From a virus: DNA of 55,434 nucleotides. The stretch covers positions 1-55,434 of the IMG/VR virus record IMGVR_UViG_3300025769_000146. One strand, written 5' to 3'. Position numbers and translations under genes: made by a program. This document shows, piece by piece, positions 36,997-44,970 of this stretch. Every line of letters begins with the position of its first letter. Positions within the stretch are counted from its first letter, which is position 1. The notes below the pieces were generated by a model. That model was given only the letters and a program-made list of their open reading frames with translations. It searched no databases and was not told the DNA's origin.

Positions 36997-38640
36997 ATGG
37001 CAATACGCGACACAATCACAGAGATCTCCAAGCGCCTTTTTGGCTCACTTGGGGATGCGACGATGGATGGTGGATTCGATGTCGTTCGTAAAGTCATCGA
37101 TGACACCGCATCCGAACGCGACGAGATCCAGAAGCTCCGCGACTATTACGACGGATACCAGATCCGTGGTCGCGGACTCCAGAAGGGCAAGAAGTACATC
37201 AGCCTCTGGCCTGGCGAAGACGACACAGATCTCGACACCCGTGCTGACCGCATGGAGCAGATCTCCTGGAACCGCATTCGTGACGGCGTTAACACCCACG
37301 CAGACGCTCTTTATGCTTGGGGTAAAGGACGCGCAGTCAGTCGCGACATTATCTGGGATGACGCAGAGGTAGACTCAGAAGAAGATCGCTTTTGGTGGGA
37401 AGAGTTCTACCGGAAGCGGTTCCTGGAGTTCAACAACTTCCCTCGTCTCGCTTGGGAGGTTTGGAATAAGGCAGGGGCGGAGCGCCATTGCTTAGGTATG
37501 CTCCGCTGGATGGACGGCTCGTCTCGACGGCTCGAAAGGTTCAACAGAGACGCACTAGACCGTTCCGTTCATCGTGAGCGTGGAGTTGTGTGGGTCGAGA
37601 TGCTTGACCCGCTTCACTATGTCGCCCTCCCACACCCCGACCAGACGTCCACCCTTGGCGCGGTCATTCGCTGGTATCTAGATCCTGAGCACGAATGGGG
37701 TCGCCAGATCTCCGGCAACCTTGTGCCCACGCCTGGTCACGACAACACAATCACAGAGCTTGTGACGGATCGCCTATGGCTCCGTTGGAAAGGTCGTGTC
37801 CTCACCCCACATCAGTGGGGTATGACGAACCGTTACGGTGACGTTCGGACACTGTTTGTTCTGGCGAAGAACCCCGGCATGGTCGCCGACTCAGAGGACG
37901 CTCTGAAAGCGCAAACCACGCTCAACGAACATCTGTATTCGGGAAGCGAGATCAAGCGCCAACACGCCTTCCCAGAGACGCTGTATCGTGGCTACGAGCC
38001 ACCCATGCGCGAAGACGCCAACGGCAACAAAGTGCTCGACCGTGGTCCGAACATCGCGCACGTTGCCGCCGACGCTTCCGCTGACATCGTGAAGGCTTCA
38101 CCACGCACAGGTCTTCAGGATCTTGGTATGGCGGAAGCCTCCATCCACCAGATGCTGGATGACGCGCTGGGTATCTCTCAGTTTGATCGCGGAGAAACCG
38201 AAGGCATGGGCCAGATGCGGTCTGCCCCAGCGATTGCGCGAATGCAAGCTCGCTCGGAGCGCCGTCGTCGCCGCAAGATTATGTATGCCCACGAATGGGA
38301 ACAGGATGTGTTCCGCAGCTTCGTGGACATGACGCTCTATCATGCTTTTGCGGAAAATGAACGTCAGGCGTATCGCGATTTGGGCCTCCGTGTAACGTGG
38401 CCCGACGATGCCTTTATGATGGACCCGTCCACGGAAGCAATGAAGGACGCGCTCGAGATTCAGGCGGGCATGGATACGCGAGAAAACAAATTGAGGAAGC
38501 GTCACCCCGACGCATCTGACGAGCAGATCGAAGAGATGCTTGAGGACATCGAAATGTCTTCAGTTGACTCGGATGTTTCTGAGTCTCAAGATGTGGCGAT
38601 GACCACGCCCACGGAGCAGTCAAATCTCCAAGGGCAATAA
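36997..38640 (+). CDS. Portal protein (547 aa)
   Basis: I chose ATG 36997, where protein-like sequence starts (MAIRDTITEISKRLFGSLGD); an in-frame TTG at 36958 has no ribosome binding site either. Size, position between terminase and scaffold, and the layout fit a portal: helical clip and wing regions, then a long basic stem-like helix (RMQARSERRRRRKIMYAHEWEQDVF). The C-terminal tail is acidic (DEQIEEMLEDIEMSSVDSD). It forms the dodecameric DNA entry ring at one capsid vertex. Confidence 0.75.
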   Translation: MAIRDTITEISKRLFGSLGDATMDGGFDVVRKVIDDTASERDEIQKLRDYYDGYQIRGRGLQKGKKYISLWPGEDDTDLDTRADRMEQISWNRIRDGVNTHADALYAWGKGRAVSRDIIWDDAEVDSEEDRFWWEEFYRKRFLEFNNFPRLAWEVWNKAGAERHCLGMLRWMDGSSRRLERFNRDALDRSVHRERGVVWVEMLDPLHYVALPHPDQTSTLGAVIRWYLDPEHEWGRQISGNLVPTPGHDNTITELVTDRLWLRWKGRVLTPHQWGMTNRYGDVRTLFVLAKNPGMVADSEDALKAQTTLNEHLYSGSEIKRQHAFPETLYRGYEPPMREDANGNKVLDRGPNIAHVAADASADIVKASPRTGLQDLGMAEASIHQMLDDALGISQFDRGETEGMGQMRSAPAIARMQARSERRRRRKIMYAHEWEQDVFRSFVDMTLYHAFAENERQAYRDLGLRVTWPDDAFMMDPSTEAMKDALEIQAGMDTRENKLRKRHPDASDEQIEEMLEDIEMSSVDSDVSESQDVAMTTPTEQSNLQGQ

Positions 38641-38655
38641 ACGAGGAATGTGATT

Positions 38656-39291
38656 ATGGAAGAGACGGCGAGCCCTGGCGGCGAATCCGTCACCCCTGAA
38701 CCCAACGACGGGGGCCAGCCTCTTGAGGAGGCGGGCAATTCGTTGGAGAAGAAGGATGCGGCTGAACTGGTTAGCATCATCCGAAGCCTGAGAAGTGAAT
38801 CGGCCAACTATCGGACGCGGGCTAAGACCGCTGAAGACTCTCTGGCCTCCCTTACGACTCAGTCAGAGGAGTTGTCTGCAAGGCTGACCGAACTGGAGTC
38901 GCAGAACAAGACGGCTGAAGAGAAGGAAGCGGAGCGCATCGCCGCCCTGGAGGCGCGAGCAGCTTCAATTTCGGCTCTGGAGCCGTACCTCGAGCACGTC
39001 AAATCTCAGTACGAGGCTGGGGTAGCAGAAATTGACGGACTCAAGGACGACGAGCAGAAGAGTCGGATCAAAGACCTCATGGAATCGTTCCCAGAGAATG
39101 ATTACTTGGGTCGCCTACGGGCAATCCGTGCTCTTCAGGTCGTACAGAGCAACACACGGCAGTTGGAGCCTGGTGATGAGGGTAATCCCGCAGAGCCAGG
39201 GGGAGGGGCCAGCGAAAAGAGCATCGCCGATATGCTTGGCTGGTCCGCAGATGGACTCAGAGAAGCAAGGTTGGCGGGGCTCATCAAGTAA
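38656..39291 (+). CDS. Capsid scaffolding protein (211 aa)
   Basis: I chose ATG 38656 because GAGG is 9 bases upstream; a GTG at 38650 is too close to it. It is acidic and Pro/Gly-rich at the start, then a long coiled coil (SEELSARLTELESQNKTAEEKEAERIAALE), a helical hinge, and a C-terminal helix (SIADMLGWSADGLREARLAGL). This is the usual phage scaffold design next to portal and capsid. It shapes the procapsid and is then removed. No protease domain was seen. Confidence 0.72.
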   Translation: MEETASPGGESVTPEPNDGGQPLEEAGNSLEKKDAAELVSIIRSLRSESANYRTRAKTAEDSLASLTTQSEELSARLTELESQNKTAEEKEAERIAALEARAASISALEPYLEHVKSQYEAGVAEIDGLKDDEQKSRIKDLMESFPENDYLGRLRAIRALQVVQSNTRQLEPGDEGNPAEPGGGASEKSIADMLGWSADGLREARLAGLIK

Positions 39292-39316
39292 ACCCCCGTC
39301 GTAGGAGCCACTAATC

Positions 39317-39742
39317 ATGGCTGATCTTGCCGTCACCACTGCGGCGTTCCGGCTTGTTCGGAGCGACCCAGAGGATGAGCGGACGTTTGACGCCGCATCG
39401 GGTTATACCCCGGCGCTTGGCGATCTCGTCGCTCTCAGTGGTGCGGGTGAGGTTGATCAGTGCGATGCGACCGACGCCAACTCTCTCGTAGAGCCTGTTG
39501 GTGTTGTCGCCGCCATTCAGTCCATCCGTACCGCCGCCGGAGCCGCAGGATACAAGGTGTCCTGTGCCCGTCGTTGTCTCGCAGAAGGCTTCACAGGCCA
39601 GACTGCGGGCACCGTTCTCTACAACTCGACCACTCCTGGCGCAGTTGCCGACGCAGACCCCACCACGACCGGCGTGACCGGCAAGGCTGTGGGTTACGTC
39701 CATTCTGCGACTCAGGTCGAGTTCATTCTCCCCTCCCTCTAG
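39317..39742 (+). CDS. Capsid decoration/stabilisation protein (141 aa)
   Basis: ATG 39317 with GGAG about 12 bases upstream. It is Ala/Thr/Gly-rich and strand-rich, with a short 'D-x-V-A-L-S-G-A-G-x-V-D-Q-C-D' beta turn and EPVGVVAAIQSI. The pattern suggests the DUF2190/lambda D-like decoration fold. Immediately ahead of the major capsid gene, which is the common place for head decoration proteins. Confidence 0.62.
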   Translation: MADLAVTTAAFRLVRSDPEDERTFDAASGYTPALGDLVALSGAGEVDQCDATDANSLVEPVGVVAAIQSIRTAAGAAGYKVSCARRCLAEGFTGQTAGTVLYNSTTPGAVADADPTTTGVTGKAVGYVHSATQVEFILPSL

Positions 39743-39762
39743 CCGCTTAAAGGAGCCATCCA

Positions 39763-40884
39763 ATGGCTGATGCAACGTATGGCGGCTACCTGTCAGCAGA
39801 TTTTGAACTGCTGGGGGGAGTCGTCGATGGAATGGATATCGAGGATCTTAGTCAGGAAGAACTGGCGACGTTCCTTGATATGCGGATGATGGCGCGTAAC
39901 AATGCCATCAATCTCATCCTGGGAGAGCTTTCTCTTCCGACCACGGCGCGTGGTGCCCTGCTTGGTCAGGAATCCGCGATGCCGGATTGGTCACCTGGAA
40001 CCGAACTGTCGCGTGGTCAGAGGGTCAAAACCTCTGGTCTGGATGCGGTCGGTTTCCCTGTCACGAAGTTCGGGCCGGTTCGCTCCGGTTGGACCCGTGA
40101 CTATGTCGCCAAGGCGACGAATCGTGAGATCGTCCGTCATATGGACTCTGTTATGCAGGCCCATATGCAGACGAACTGGAAGGAGGCGCTCCGCGCAATC
40201 TTCAACAACGTCGAGTGGACCTGGACCCACGATATGTTCCCAGAAGATGGGAGCCTCAAGGTCAAGCCTCTCCTCAACGCTGACGGGTACGTCTCTCCTG
40301 AGTGGATGAGCTACTCGTTCGACGGAACCGAAAACCACTACCTCGCGCTCGGCGCAGGTACGCTTGACGAAGCTGATCTCCAGACGATGGCTGATGAGCT
40401 TCGCAAGCACGGTTACGGTGTCTCGAGCGCCGCTGGTGGTATGGGTGGTCGGCTTGAGATCTGGATCAACTCGGCGGAGGTCGCCGATGTTCAGGCGCAC
40501 ACGAACTTCGTGGCGTCCAACGATCCCATCGTCGTGGATATGAACAAAATCGCCGTCGCCCTCGACCAGGATACCCACATCGGATACAACAGCGCAGCCC
40601 GCTGCTACATCCGTCAGGTGGATTACATCCCGGCAGGGTACGCGATGATGTTCGCCACCAACTCCGATCCGAACGGTCAGCAAATCGCTCGGGTCAACTC
40701 GTTTGCACCGCTTCGTCGTCGCATTCCGACGACTCCGTCCCTCCAAGGGATTCAGCGGATCAACGAGTCGCAGTACCCCCTCCAGGAATCCTTCTGGGAG
40801 GATTGGTTCGGCTTCGGCACCTACGCGCGTGGGTCTGCCATTGTCGGCCAGTTGGCGGGTGCTTACAGCATTCCGACCATCTAA
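39763..40884 (+). CDS. Major capsid protein, HK97-like fold (373 aa)
   Basis: ATG 39763 follows AAGGAG about 8 bases upstream. The N-terminal arm is helical and acidic. The sequence then fits the HK97 plan: an E-loop-like segment with GLDAVGFPVTKFGPVRSGWTRD, a spine helix (RHMDSVMQAHMQTNWKEALRAIF), and an A-domain strand set ending DYIPAGYAMMFATN. Its place between decoration and connector genes supports it. No capsid protease gene is adjacent. Confidence 0.85.
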   Translation: MADATYGGYLSADFELLGGVVDGMDIEDLSQEELATFLDMRMMARNNAINLILGELSLPTTARGALLGQESAMPDWSPGTELSRGQRVKTSGLDAVGFPVTKFGPVRSGWTRDYVAKATNREIVRHMDSVMQAHMQTNWKEALRAIFNNVEWTWTHDMFPEDGSLKVKPLLNADGYVSPEWMSYSFDGTENHYLALGAGTLDEADLQTMADELRKHGYGVSSAAGGMGGRLEIWINSAEVADVQAHTNFVASNDPIVVDMNKIAVALDQDTHIGYNSAARCYIRQVDYIPAGYAMMFATNSDPNGQQIARVNSFAPLRRRIPTTPSLQGIQRINESQYPLQESFWEDWFGFGTYARGSAIVGQLAGAYSIPTI

Positions 40885-40891
40885 GTCAGGT

Positions 40892-40920
40892 GCGGGTGGG
40901 GGGCCTAGTGCCCCCCGCCC
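40892..40920 (+). terminator. Hairpin after the major capsid gene (partial terminator)
   Basis: GGGTGGGGGGC (40894-40904) pairs with GCCCCCCGCCC (40910-40920), closed by CTAGT. There is no T-run afterwards, so it may be an attenuator or an RNA-processing or stabilising hairpin that keeps capsid mRNA abundant relative to downstream genes. Confidence 0.5.
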
Positions 40921-40952
40921 AACCCTCTCTCTAACCAACACGAGGTTTTCAA

Positions 40953-41204
40953 ATGGCAAAGCTGAACTTTGCCCAGCGGTTCTCCGCAGATAAGCAGTTT
41001 CGCGCAGCGGTGGAAAAGATCCACCTTGAAGCAGTGTTGGAGTCGGCTGGCATCGACCCAGAAACACTGAACGCCATGTATGAAGCGGGAGTGCGTCCCC
41101 TGACGCTGTCCGCATACAAGGAACACGCGAAGCCGAAAGCCCCTGCTGCTCCGAAGAAAAAGGCAGCACCCAAGAAGAAATCTTCGGAACCCAAGGCTGA
41201 CTAA
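40953..41204 (+). CDS. Small head-region protein with basic tail (83 aa)
   Basis: ATG 40953 follows GAGG 9 bases upstream. Helical first part (FAQRFSADKQFRAAVEKIHLEAVLESAG) and a disordered Lys/Ala/Pro tail (KAPAAPKKKAAPKKKSSEPK). The stop and the next ATG overlap (TAATG). A structural or DNA-binding head accessory is likely; the function is not established. Confidence 0.5.
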   Translation: MAKLNFAQRFSADKQFRAAVEKIHLEAVLESAGIDPETLNAMYEAGVRPLTLSAYKEHAKPKAPAAPKKKAAPKKKSSEPKAD

Positions 41205-41623
41205 TGCCATTTACGTCCTATGCCGTTCGTGCTGATGTAGATCTCTACATCCCCAACCTGACCCACGAATTGTGGTCAGGTGACGGCTCAGACGTAGATG
41301 CAAGTCTCACCAGGGCGGCGCGACAGATCAACGAGTTCCTGAGAGGACTTGGGCGTGTCGCGAATGACGAGATTCCGGTGGGATTGGAGGCTGACGGGTC
41401 TTACCCAGAAGTGCTCATCGAACTCAACGTCTACTTGGCGGTCTGGCAAGTTGTCACGGGCACGATGGCTGGTGAAGCGTTTGAGGACCACTGGTCTTGG
41501 GTTGCCGCCAAGGTGCGCGACCTGAAACGTGGTATCCGTGAGGGTGAATACTCGTTTTCCGCGCTCACTCAGGATATCGGTTCCGCCTCATCTGTTGTCA
41601 GCTTGAGTAGGAACTCTGTCTAA
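41204..41623 (+). CDS. Head-tail connector/adaptor protein (139 aa)
   Basis: ATG 41204. Starts with an aromatic strand (YAVRADVDLYIPNL), then helices (ASLTRAARQINEFLRGLG; VLIELNVYLAVWQVVTG; WSWVAAKVRDLKRGIREG). This helical bundle matches the head completion or adaptor family that sits below the portal (gp15/gp6-like). The stop overlaps the next start (TAATG). Confidence 0.6.
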   Translation: MPFTSYAVRADVDLYIPNLTHELWSGDGSDVDASLTRAARQINEFLRGLGRVANDEIPVGLEADGSYPEVLIELNVYLAVWQVVTGTMAGEAFEDHWSWVAAKVRDLKRGIREGEYSFSALTQDIGSASSVVSLSRNSV

Positions 41624-42096
41624 TGCCGATTGGTGACGTGAATCTGCGCGAGCTTGCGGACGCAGTCGTTGATCGCATCAAGGACAACACCACCGTGTTT
41701 GATGATGTACTCATCATGGACGGTGACCCCGACGACATCCAAGCCCTCTCCAAGAACATGGGGCGGAAGAAACGTGTGTGTCGGGTCAGTTACGATCCTG
41801 TGTCGGCAGTCTCTGTGGAGGCTAATCTCGGCAGGAACGTGACCTATACATATCGTTTGATCGTCACGACCCTCGTCTCTACTTTAGGCTCTGCTAGGAC
41901 GCGGTTGGGTGATGGTGTCACCGACAATGTCACCACCTCAGTGAAGGCAGCGATGAGTGCGCTAGAAGGCGAAACTCTGAGCTTGCTGAACTCGGGAGCA
42001 CTCCAATGCGGCTCGGCACGATACCTGAAGTCTGGGGACTCACTACAAGCCATGCAGTTTCAAATCACAGGCTCATCGCGAGAAGCTAGGAGCTAA
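41623..42096 (+). CDS. Tail terminator/head-tail joining protein (157 aa)
   Basis: ATG 41623 overlaps the upstream stop. It has a helical start (LRELADAVVDRIKDNTTVF), then long strands (KRVCRVSYDPVSAVSVEANLGRNVTYTYRLIVTTL), a helix (NVTTSVKAAMSALEGETL), and a strand end. This alpha-beta-alpha tail-terminator-like layout, just ahead of the tail tube gene, supports a role in capping the tail tube. Confidence 0.52.
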   Translation: MPIGDVNLRELADAVVDRIKDNTTVFDDVLIMDGDPDDIQALSKNMGRKKRVCRVSYDPVSAVSVEANLGRNVTYTYRLIVTTLVSTLGSARTRLGDGVTDNVTTSVKAAMSALEGETLSLLNSGALQCGSARYLKSGDSLQAMQFQITGSSREARS

Positions 42097-42101
42097 GAGC
42101 A

Positions 42102-43334
42102 ATGCCAGCAGGATACGAATCCGGTCTTCGGGTAGTCGAACACTACCTCGGACGCGCCAACGCGACGAAACAGCCTCGCGGTGTGTTCCCGTCAATTACT
42201 TCTGCGCCCACAATTACTGCTGGTCGTAATATTCGGGTGCGGGACGGCGTCCTGACGGGCATCGCCGCAATCCCCGAATCTGCTGTCTCAGTTCATGGTG
42301 TGCGCCCCACCTTCAGCGTGCAGTTCGACGGCATCCCAGAGGATCTGCCCCCGTTCTTAGGTGCGTTCTTCCATAATGTGCAAGTCACGAACCCACCAAC
42401 CGCTCCGGTGCCGTCACCGTTTCGGGTGACATCAACATTCAAATATGGAATGTTGGATTCTCGTCCCGACCATACGGGTGTCGTCATGGGGGACTACGAT
42501 CCTGCTGCGGTGGCCTACAGTGACCTAGTCGCGATTGCTGACCTTTACACGATTGGTCTGGAGTGGTTGTACGGGCGCGGTGATCTCGGTGACACCAGCA
42601 ACGGGATTTCCATCGACAACTGTGTCGTGAATAGGCTGGCCTTTGAGTGTCAGAGAGGTGCAGACCAGGTTCTTCAGGTGACTGCGGAAGGGTTCGGTCG
42701 CGCTGCTAATGAAATTGAGGACTATGCGGCAGCGTCTTGGGGGCCAGGGGTAAATGGCACCTTGAGCACTCAAGCCGTTCTTTCCCCAGAAGATTTCACG
42801 TTTCAGTTGCTTGAAATCAACACAGTGGACAAGGCTGCGGTCTTTACTGATTGGATGGACTCCATTTCGGTAGAGATGACGAGTGGCATTTCCGGTCGTG
42901 ACAATCTCGGCAGTGACGTATTCGGGTCGATCCTGACAGACGGAAGACCACAGGCGAACTGCACTCTCGGGTTCTCCCACATCGATCCTAGCTTCTTGAC
43001 CGCAATGGTAAACAACCAAGCCATTGAGGTGACTGCCCGATTCTCTGATGGCGCGGGGCAGATTCTCGACATCAAGTTCCCGAATCTGCGAGTGACAGAG
43101 GAATTCGCTCCGAATTCTGGTGATGCAAATACCGACATCGATGTGCAGGTGCCCATGGTCGCGGTGGTCAATCCAGACGCGGCTACAAAAGTGCCACTTG
43201 TCGAGGTTTCTCTGACGACTGAGTATGATGCTCGCCACTTCTCATACTGGGGGCAGAACACGATAAGCTCGCTCGGCGACCTCACCCCCGGTGAGACTCA
43301 GACTGGCTTTGCGACGGGCCGCATCTCTACTTGA
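42102..43334 (+). CDS. Major tail tube protein (410 aa)
   Basis: ATG 42102, 5 bp after the terminator gene. Strand-rich, with the tube-protein type loop and long hairpin region (RPTFSVQFDGIPEDLPPFLGAF) and a C-terminal half that reads as a repeat of the fold (SISVEMTSGISGRDNLGSDVFG; VTARFSDGAGQILDIKFPNLRV). At 410 residues it is longer than lambda V (about 246), which suggests a duplicated domain or an appended module. Confidence 0.68.
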   Translation: MPAGYESGLRVVEHYLGRANATKQPRGVFPSITSAPTITAGRNIRVRDGVLTGIAAIPESAVSVHGVRPTFSVQFDGIPEDLPPFLGAFFHNVQVTNPPTAPVPSPFRVTSTFKYGMLDSRPDHTGVVMGDYDPAAVAYSDLVAIADLYTIGLEWLYGRGDLGDTSNGISIDNCVVNRLAFECQRGADQVLQVTAEGFGRAANEIEDYAAASWGPGVNGTLSTQAVLSPEDFTFQLLEINTVDKAAVFTDWMDSISVEMTSGISGRDNLGSDVFGSILTDGRPQANCTLGFSHIDPSFLTAMVNNQAIEVTARFSDGAGQILDIKFPNLRVTEEFAPNSGDANTDIDVQVPMVAVVNPDAATKVPLVEVSLTTEYDARHFSYWGQNTISSLGDLTPGETQTGFATGRIST

Positions 43335-43347
43335 TAGGTAAACAGCG

Positions 43348-43533
43348 ATGAAGCGTGATAACGCAGATCTGGTCAGCCTTTGGGCGAAAAACGAAGTGGC
43401 TTGGGCACAAGAGCCGCGACAAGTGCATCTAAAGTACGGCGCTGCGGTTGAGGAAGCCCGTCAGGCTCTTGCCAAGAAGGAAGATAAGCCCAAGACTGAG
43501 GCGAAGCCTTCAAAGACGAAGGCGAAGAGCTAA
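43348..43533 (+). CDS. Small Lys/Glu-rich protein (61 aa)
   Basis: ATG 43348, 13 bp after the tube gene. Helical (LVSLWAKNEVAWAQEPRQVHL; AAVEEARQALAKKEDK) with a disordered basic end (KTEAKPSKTKAKS) like the tail of the 40953 gene. No motif. Between tube and chaperone, so perhaps a tail assembly or minor tail factor. Confidence 0.45.
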   Translation: MKRDNADLVSLWAKNEVAWAQEPRQVHLKYGAAVEEARQALAKKEDKPKTEAKPSKTKAKS

Positions 43534-43559
43534 CATAGGCCATACGAGGGGGCCGAACG

Positions 43560-43934
43560 ATGCTACACATCTCCTTGGTGGATGATGAGATTCCACCGCT
43601 GTCAGTCGAGACGGAAGATGGGCTGACGCTGCGCTTTGAGTTTCACCCACGCCTGACCCGTGATGAGATGAGTTCCATCATGGTGCGGAACGGCGTCGGG
43701 AAGGACTCTGTCGAGGTGCCTAGCTTTCAGCGGATTGCGCGGAAGTGCATCAAGAAGGTCGAGGGCGTCCAAGTCACGACTAAGGACGGCAAAGAGTACG
43801 GACCTGTAATTGAAAAGGCGTCCGTGCTGGCTATGATCTTCAACGACACCCGTCTCCCACAGGATGTGGTGAACGCAGTTGTGTCCCATGTGCTTGATGC
43901 GAACCAACTCGGCGACGAAGAGGGAAACTCCTAG
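43560..43934 (+). CDS. Tail assembly chaperone, short form (124 aa; lambda G-like)
   Basis: ATG 43560. A strand-rich start (SLVDDEIPPLSVETEDGLTLRFEF) and a helical second half (VVNAVVSHVLDANQLGDEEG). Its place between tail tube and tape measure, plus the slippery site near its 3' end, identifies the G part of a G/GT system. It binds the tape measure during tail assembly. The reading frame ends at TAG 43932-43934 if no slip occurs. Confidence 0.72.
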   Translation: MLHISLVDDEIPPLSVETEDGLTLRFEFHPRLTRDEMSSIMVRNGVGKDSVEVPSFQRIARKCIKKVEGVQVTTKDGKEYGPVIEKASVLAMIFNDTRLPQDVVNAVVSHVLDANQLGDEEGNS

Positions 43935-44449
43935 CGTGGGCCGCGCTTAGTCACTTCCTCGCGATGGGCAGCGATAAGGACGGCTGCTCACATTGCCCGC
44001 TAGTCGATGACTCACAGAGGGAGAACAACTCCCTTTGTTTAGCCGCGTCCCCGTACCCGTTCACGCTTGTTGAAAAGAGTCTAAAGCTCGAGATCGAAAT
44101 CTCGAACGAAGGTGAGTTGGTTCATGGGTTCACCTCGTTCACTCAAGAAGTTTTCGCGTCTTTAGGCAAGCCTAACACCACGCTACATCCACGCGCATTC
44201 CTTCGCGCCACAGTGGATGGGCGACGGAAAGGGATTTGCCCGTATTCGTGGCCTACGCCACGTTGGGCGTCCTTGATGATCGAACAGATCCAGTTCGACA
44301 CTTCTGGAATGGCACCCCGGCTACTGTATAATGATAGACCGTGGTTAGCGCAGCCAGCGATCTACACCCAGGTCTTCGCGATTGTGAGTAGGGCGAAGAA
44401 GGTGGCAGACGATTGGCTTGAAATTCAGAAGAAGAGTGCGGGCAAATGA
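43560..44449 (+). CDS. Tail assembly chaperone, long -1 frameshift form (lambda GT-like)
   Basis: Reading frame 0 from 43560 to the slippery heptamer, then -1. The -1 frame is open from 43898 to the TGA at 44447-44449. After the slip it reads LLAWAALSHFLAMGSDKDGC..., then a Cys-containing loop and helices to WLEIQKKSAGK. The product is 123 + 173 = 296 residues. An ATG inside the second frame (43964) could be misread as a separate gene of 161 codons. The T-part normally recruits tail tube protein to the tape measure. Confidence 0.75.
43922..43928 (+). promoter_or_regulatory. Programmed -1 frameshift slippery site GGGAAAC
   Basis: The heptamer is G GGA AAC in the frame of the short chaperone (X XXY YYZ form; lambda uses G GGA AAG). 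It lies four bases before the zero-frame stop region, and the -1 frame is open on both sides of it. No obvious downstream pseudoknot was checked. Confidence 0.75.
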
Positions 44450-44961
44450 GCATCAACAAGGTGATCAAGAATATCCACAAGATCGCAAAAGCTCATCAGC
44501 ACTATGGCGACCTACTAGATCGGTCGGCGGAAAGAATCGTCCGCGAAATCAAGGACAACTTTGATCGCGGTCAGAACGCCGGTCGGTATCGTGTCGCAGA
44601 TGCGGGATCTCGGGCCAATATGCCTATGGATCGACCAAGTAAGTACACGCTAGAGAGGAGGGAGAATCTTAGTGAGGCTCCCCTAAAGGACACTGGCGAA
44701 TTGTATCGGTCCATCTCTGTAGTGGGGCGTTCCAAGCTGGGTCGGCGTGTCGGTGCCAAGGGAGCGAAAAACAAGCGGAAACTCTACGCTCAGTTAGGCA
44801 CAGGGTATACTGGAGTGGTATCTTCCGATCTAGGCAGGGAGATCCCCCCTCGCAATCCCGTAGGGTTCAAGGAATCGACCTGGAGACAAGTGCGCGGTTC
44901 GTTTCTTTCCGCATACGGCGTAAACGACATCGCGACAGGCAAGATCAACATCGGGTTCTAG
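44446..44961 (+). CDS. Tail completion/virion morphogenesis-like protein (171 aa)
   Basis: ATG 44446 overlaps the long chaperone's stop (ATGA). Helical N-terminus (INKVIKNIHKIAKAHQHYGDLLDRSAERIVREIKDNF), then DTGELYRSISVVGRSKLGRRVGAKGAKNKRKLYAQLGTGY and PPRNPVGFKE. The 'D-T-G-x-L-x-x-S' to 'H/Q-x-G-T-x' to 'P-x-R-x-x-(G)' order is that of the Mu gpG/HK97 gp10-type tail completion family. Its location after the chaperone, rather than before the tube, is unusual. Confidence 0.62.
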   Translation: MSINKVIKNIHKIAKAHQHYGDLLDRSAERIVREIKDNFDRGQNAGRYRVADAGSRANMPMDRPSKYTLERRENLSEAPLKDTGELYRSISVVGRSKLGRRVGAKGAKNKRKLYAQLGTGYTGVVSSDLGREIPPRNPVGFKESTWRQVRGSFLSAYGVNDIATGKINIGF

Positions 44962-44970
44962 GTCAAGCTG

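Noticed and set aside
39991-41169. Long minus-strand open frame (392 codons) antisense to the major capsid gene
   Set aside because: It is an antisense shadow of a GC-rich coding gene, with a very Arg/Pro-rich, low-complexity product and no ribosome binding site. The plus-strand capsid gene explains the region.
42525-43238. Minus-strand open frame antisense to the tail tube gene
   Set aside because: It is a shadow of codon bias; the product is His/Arg/Ser-rich without protein-like pattern.
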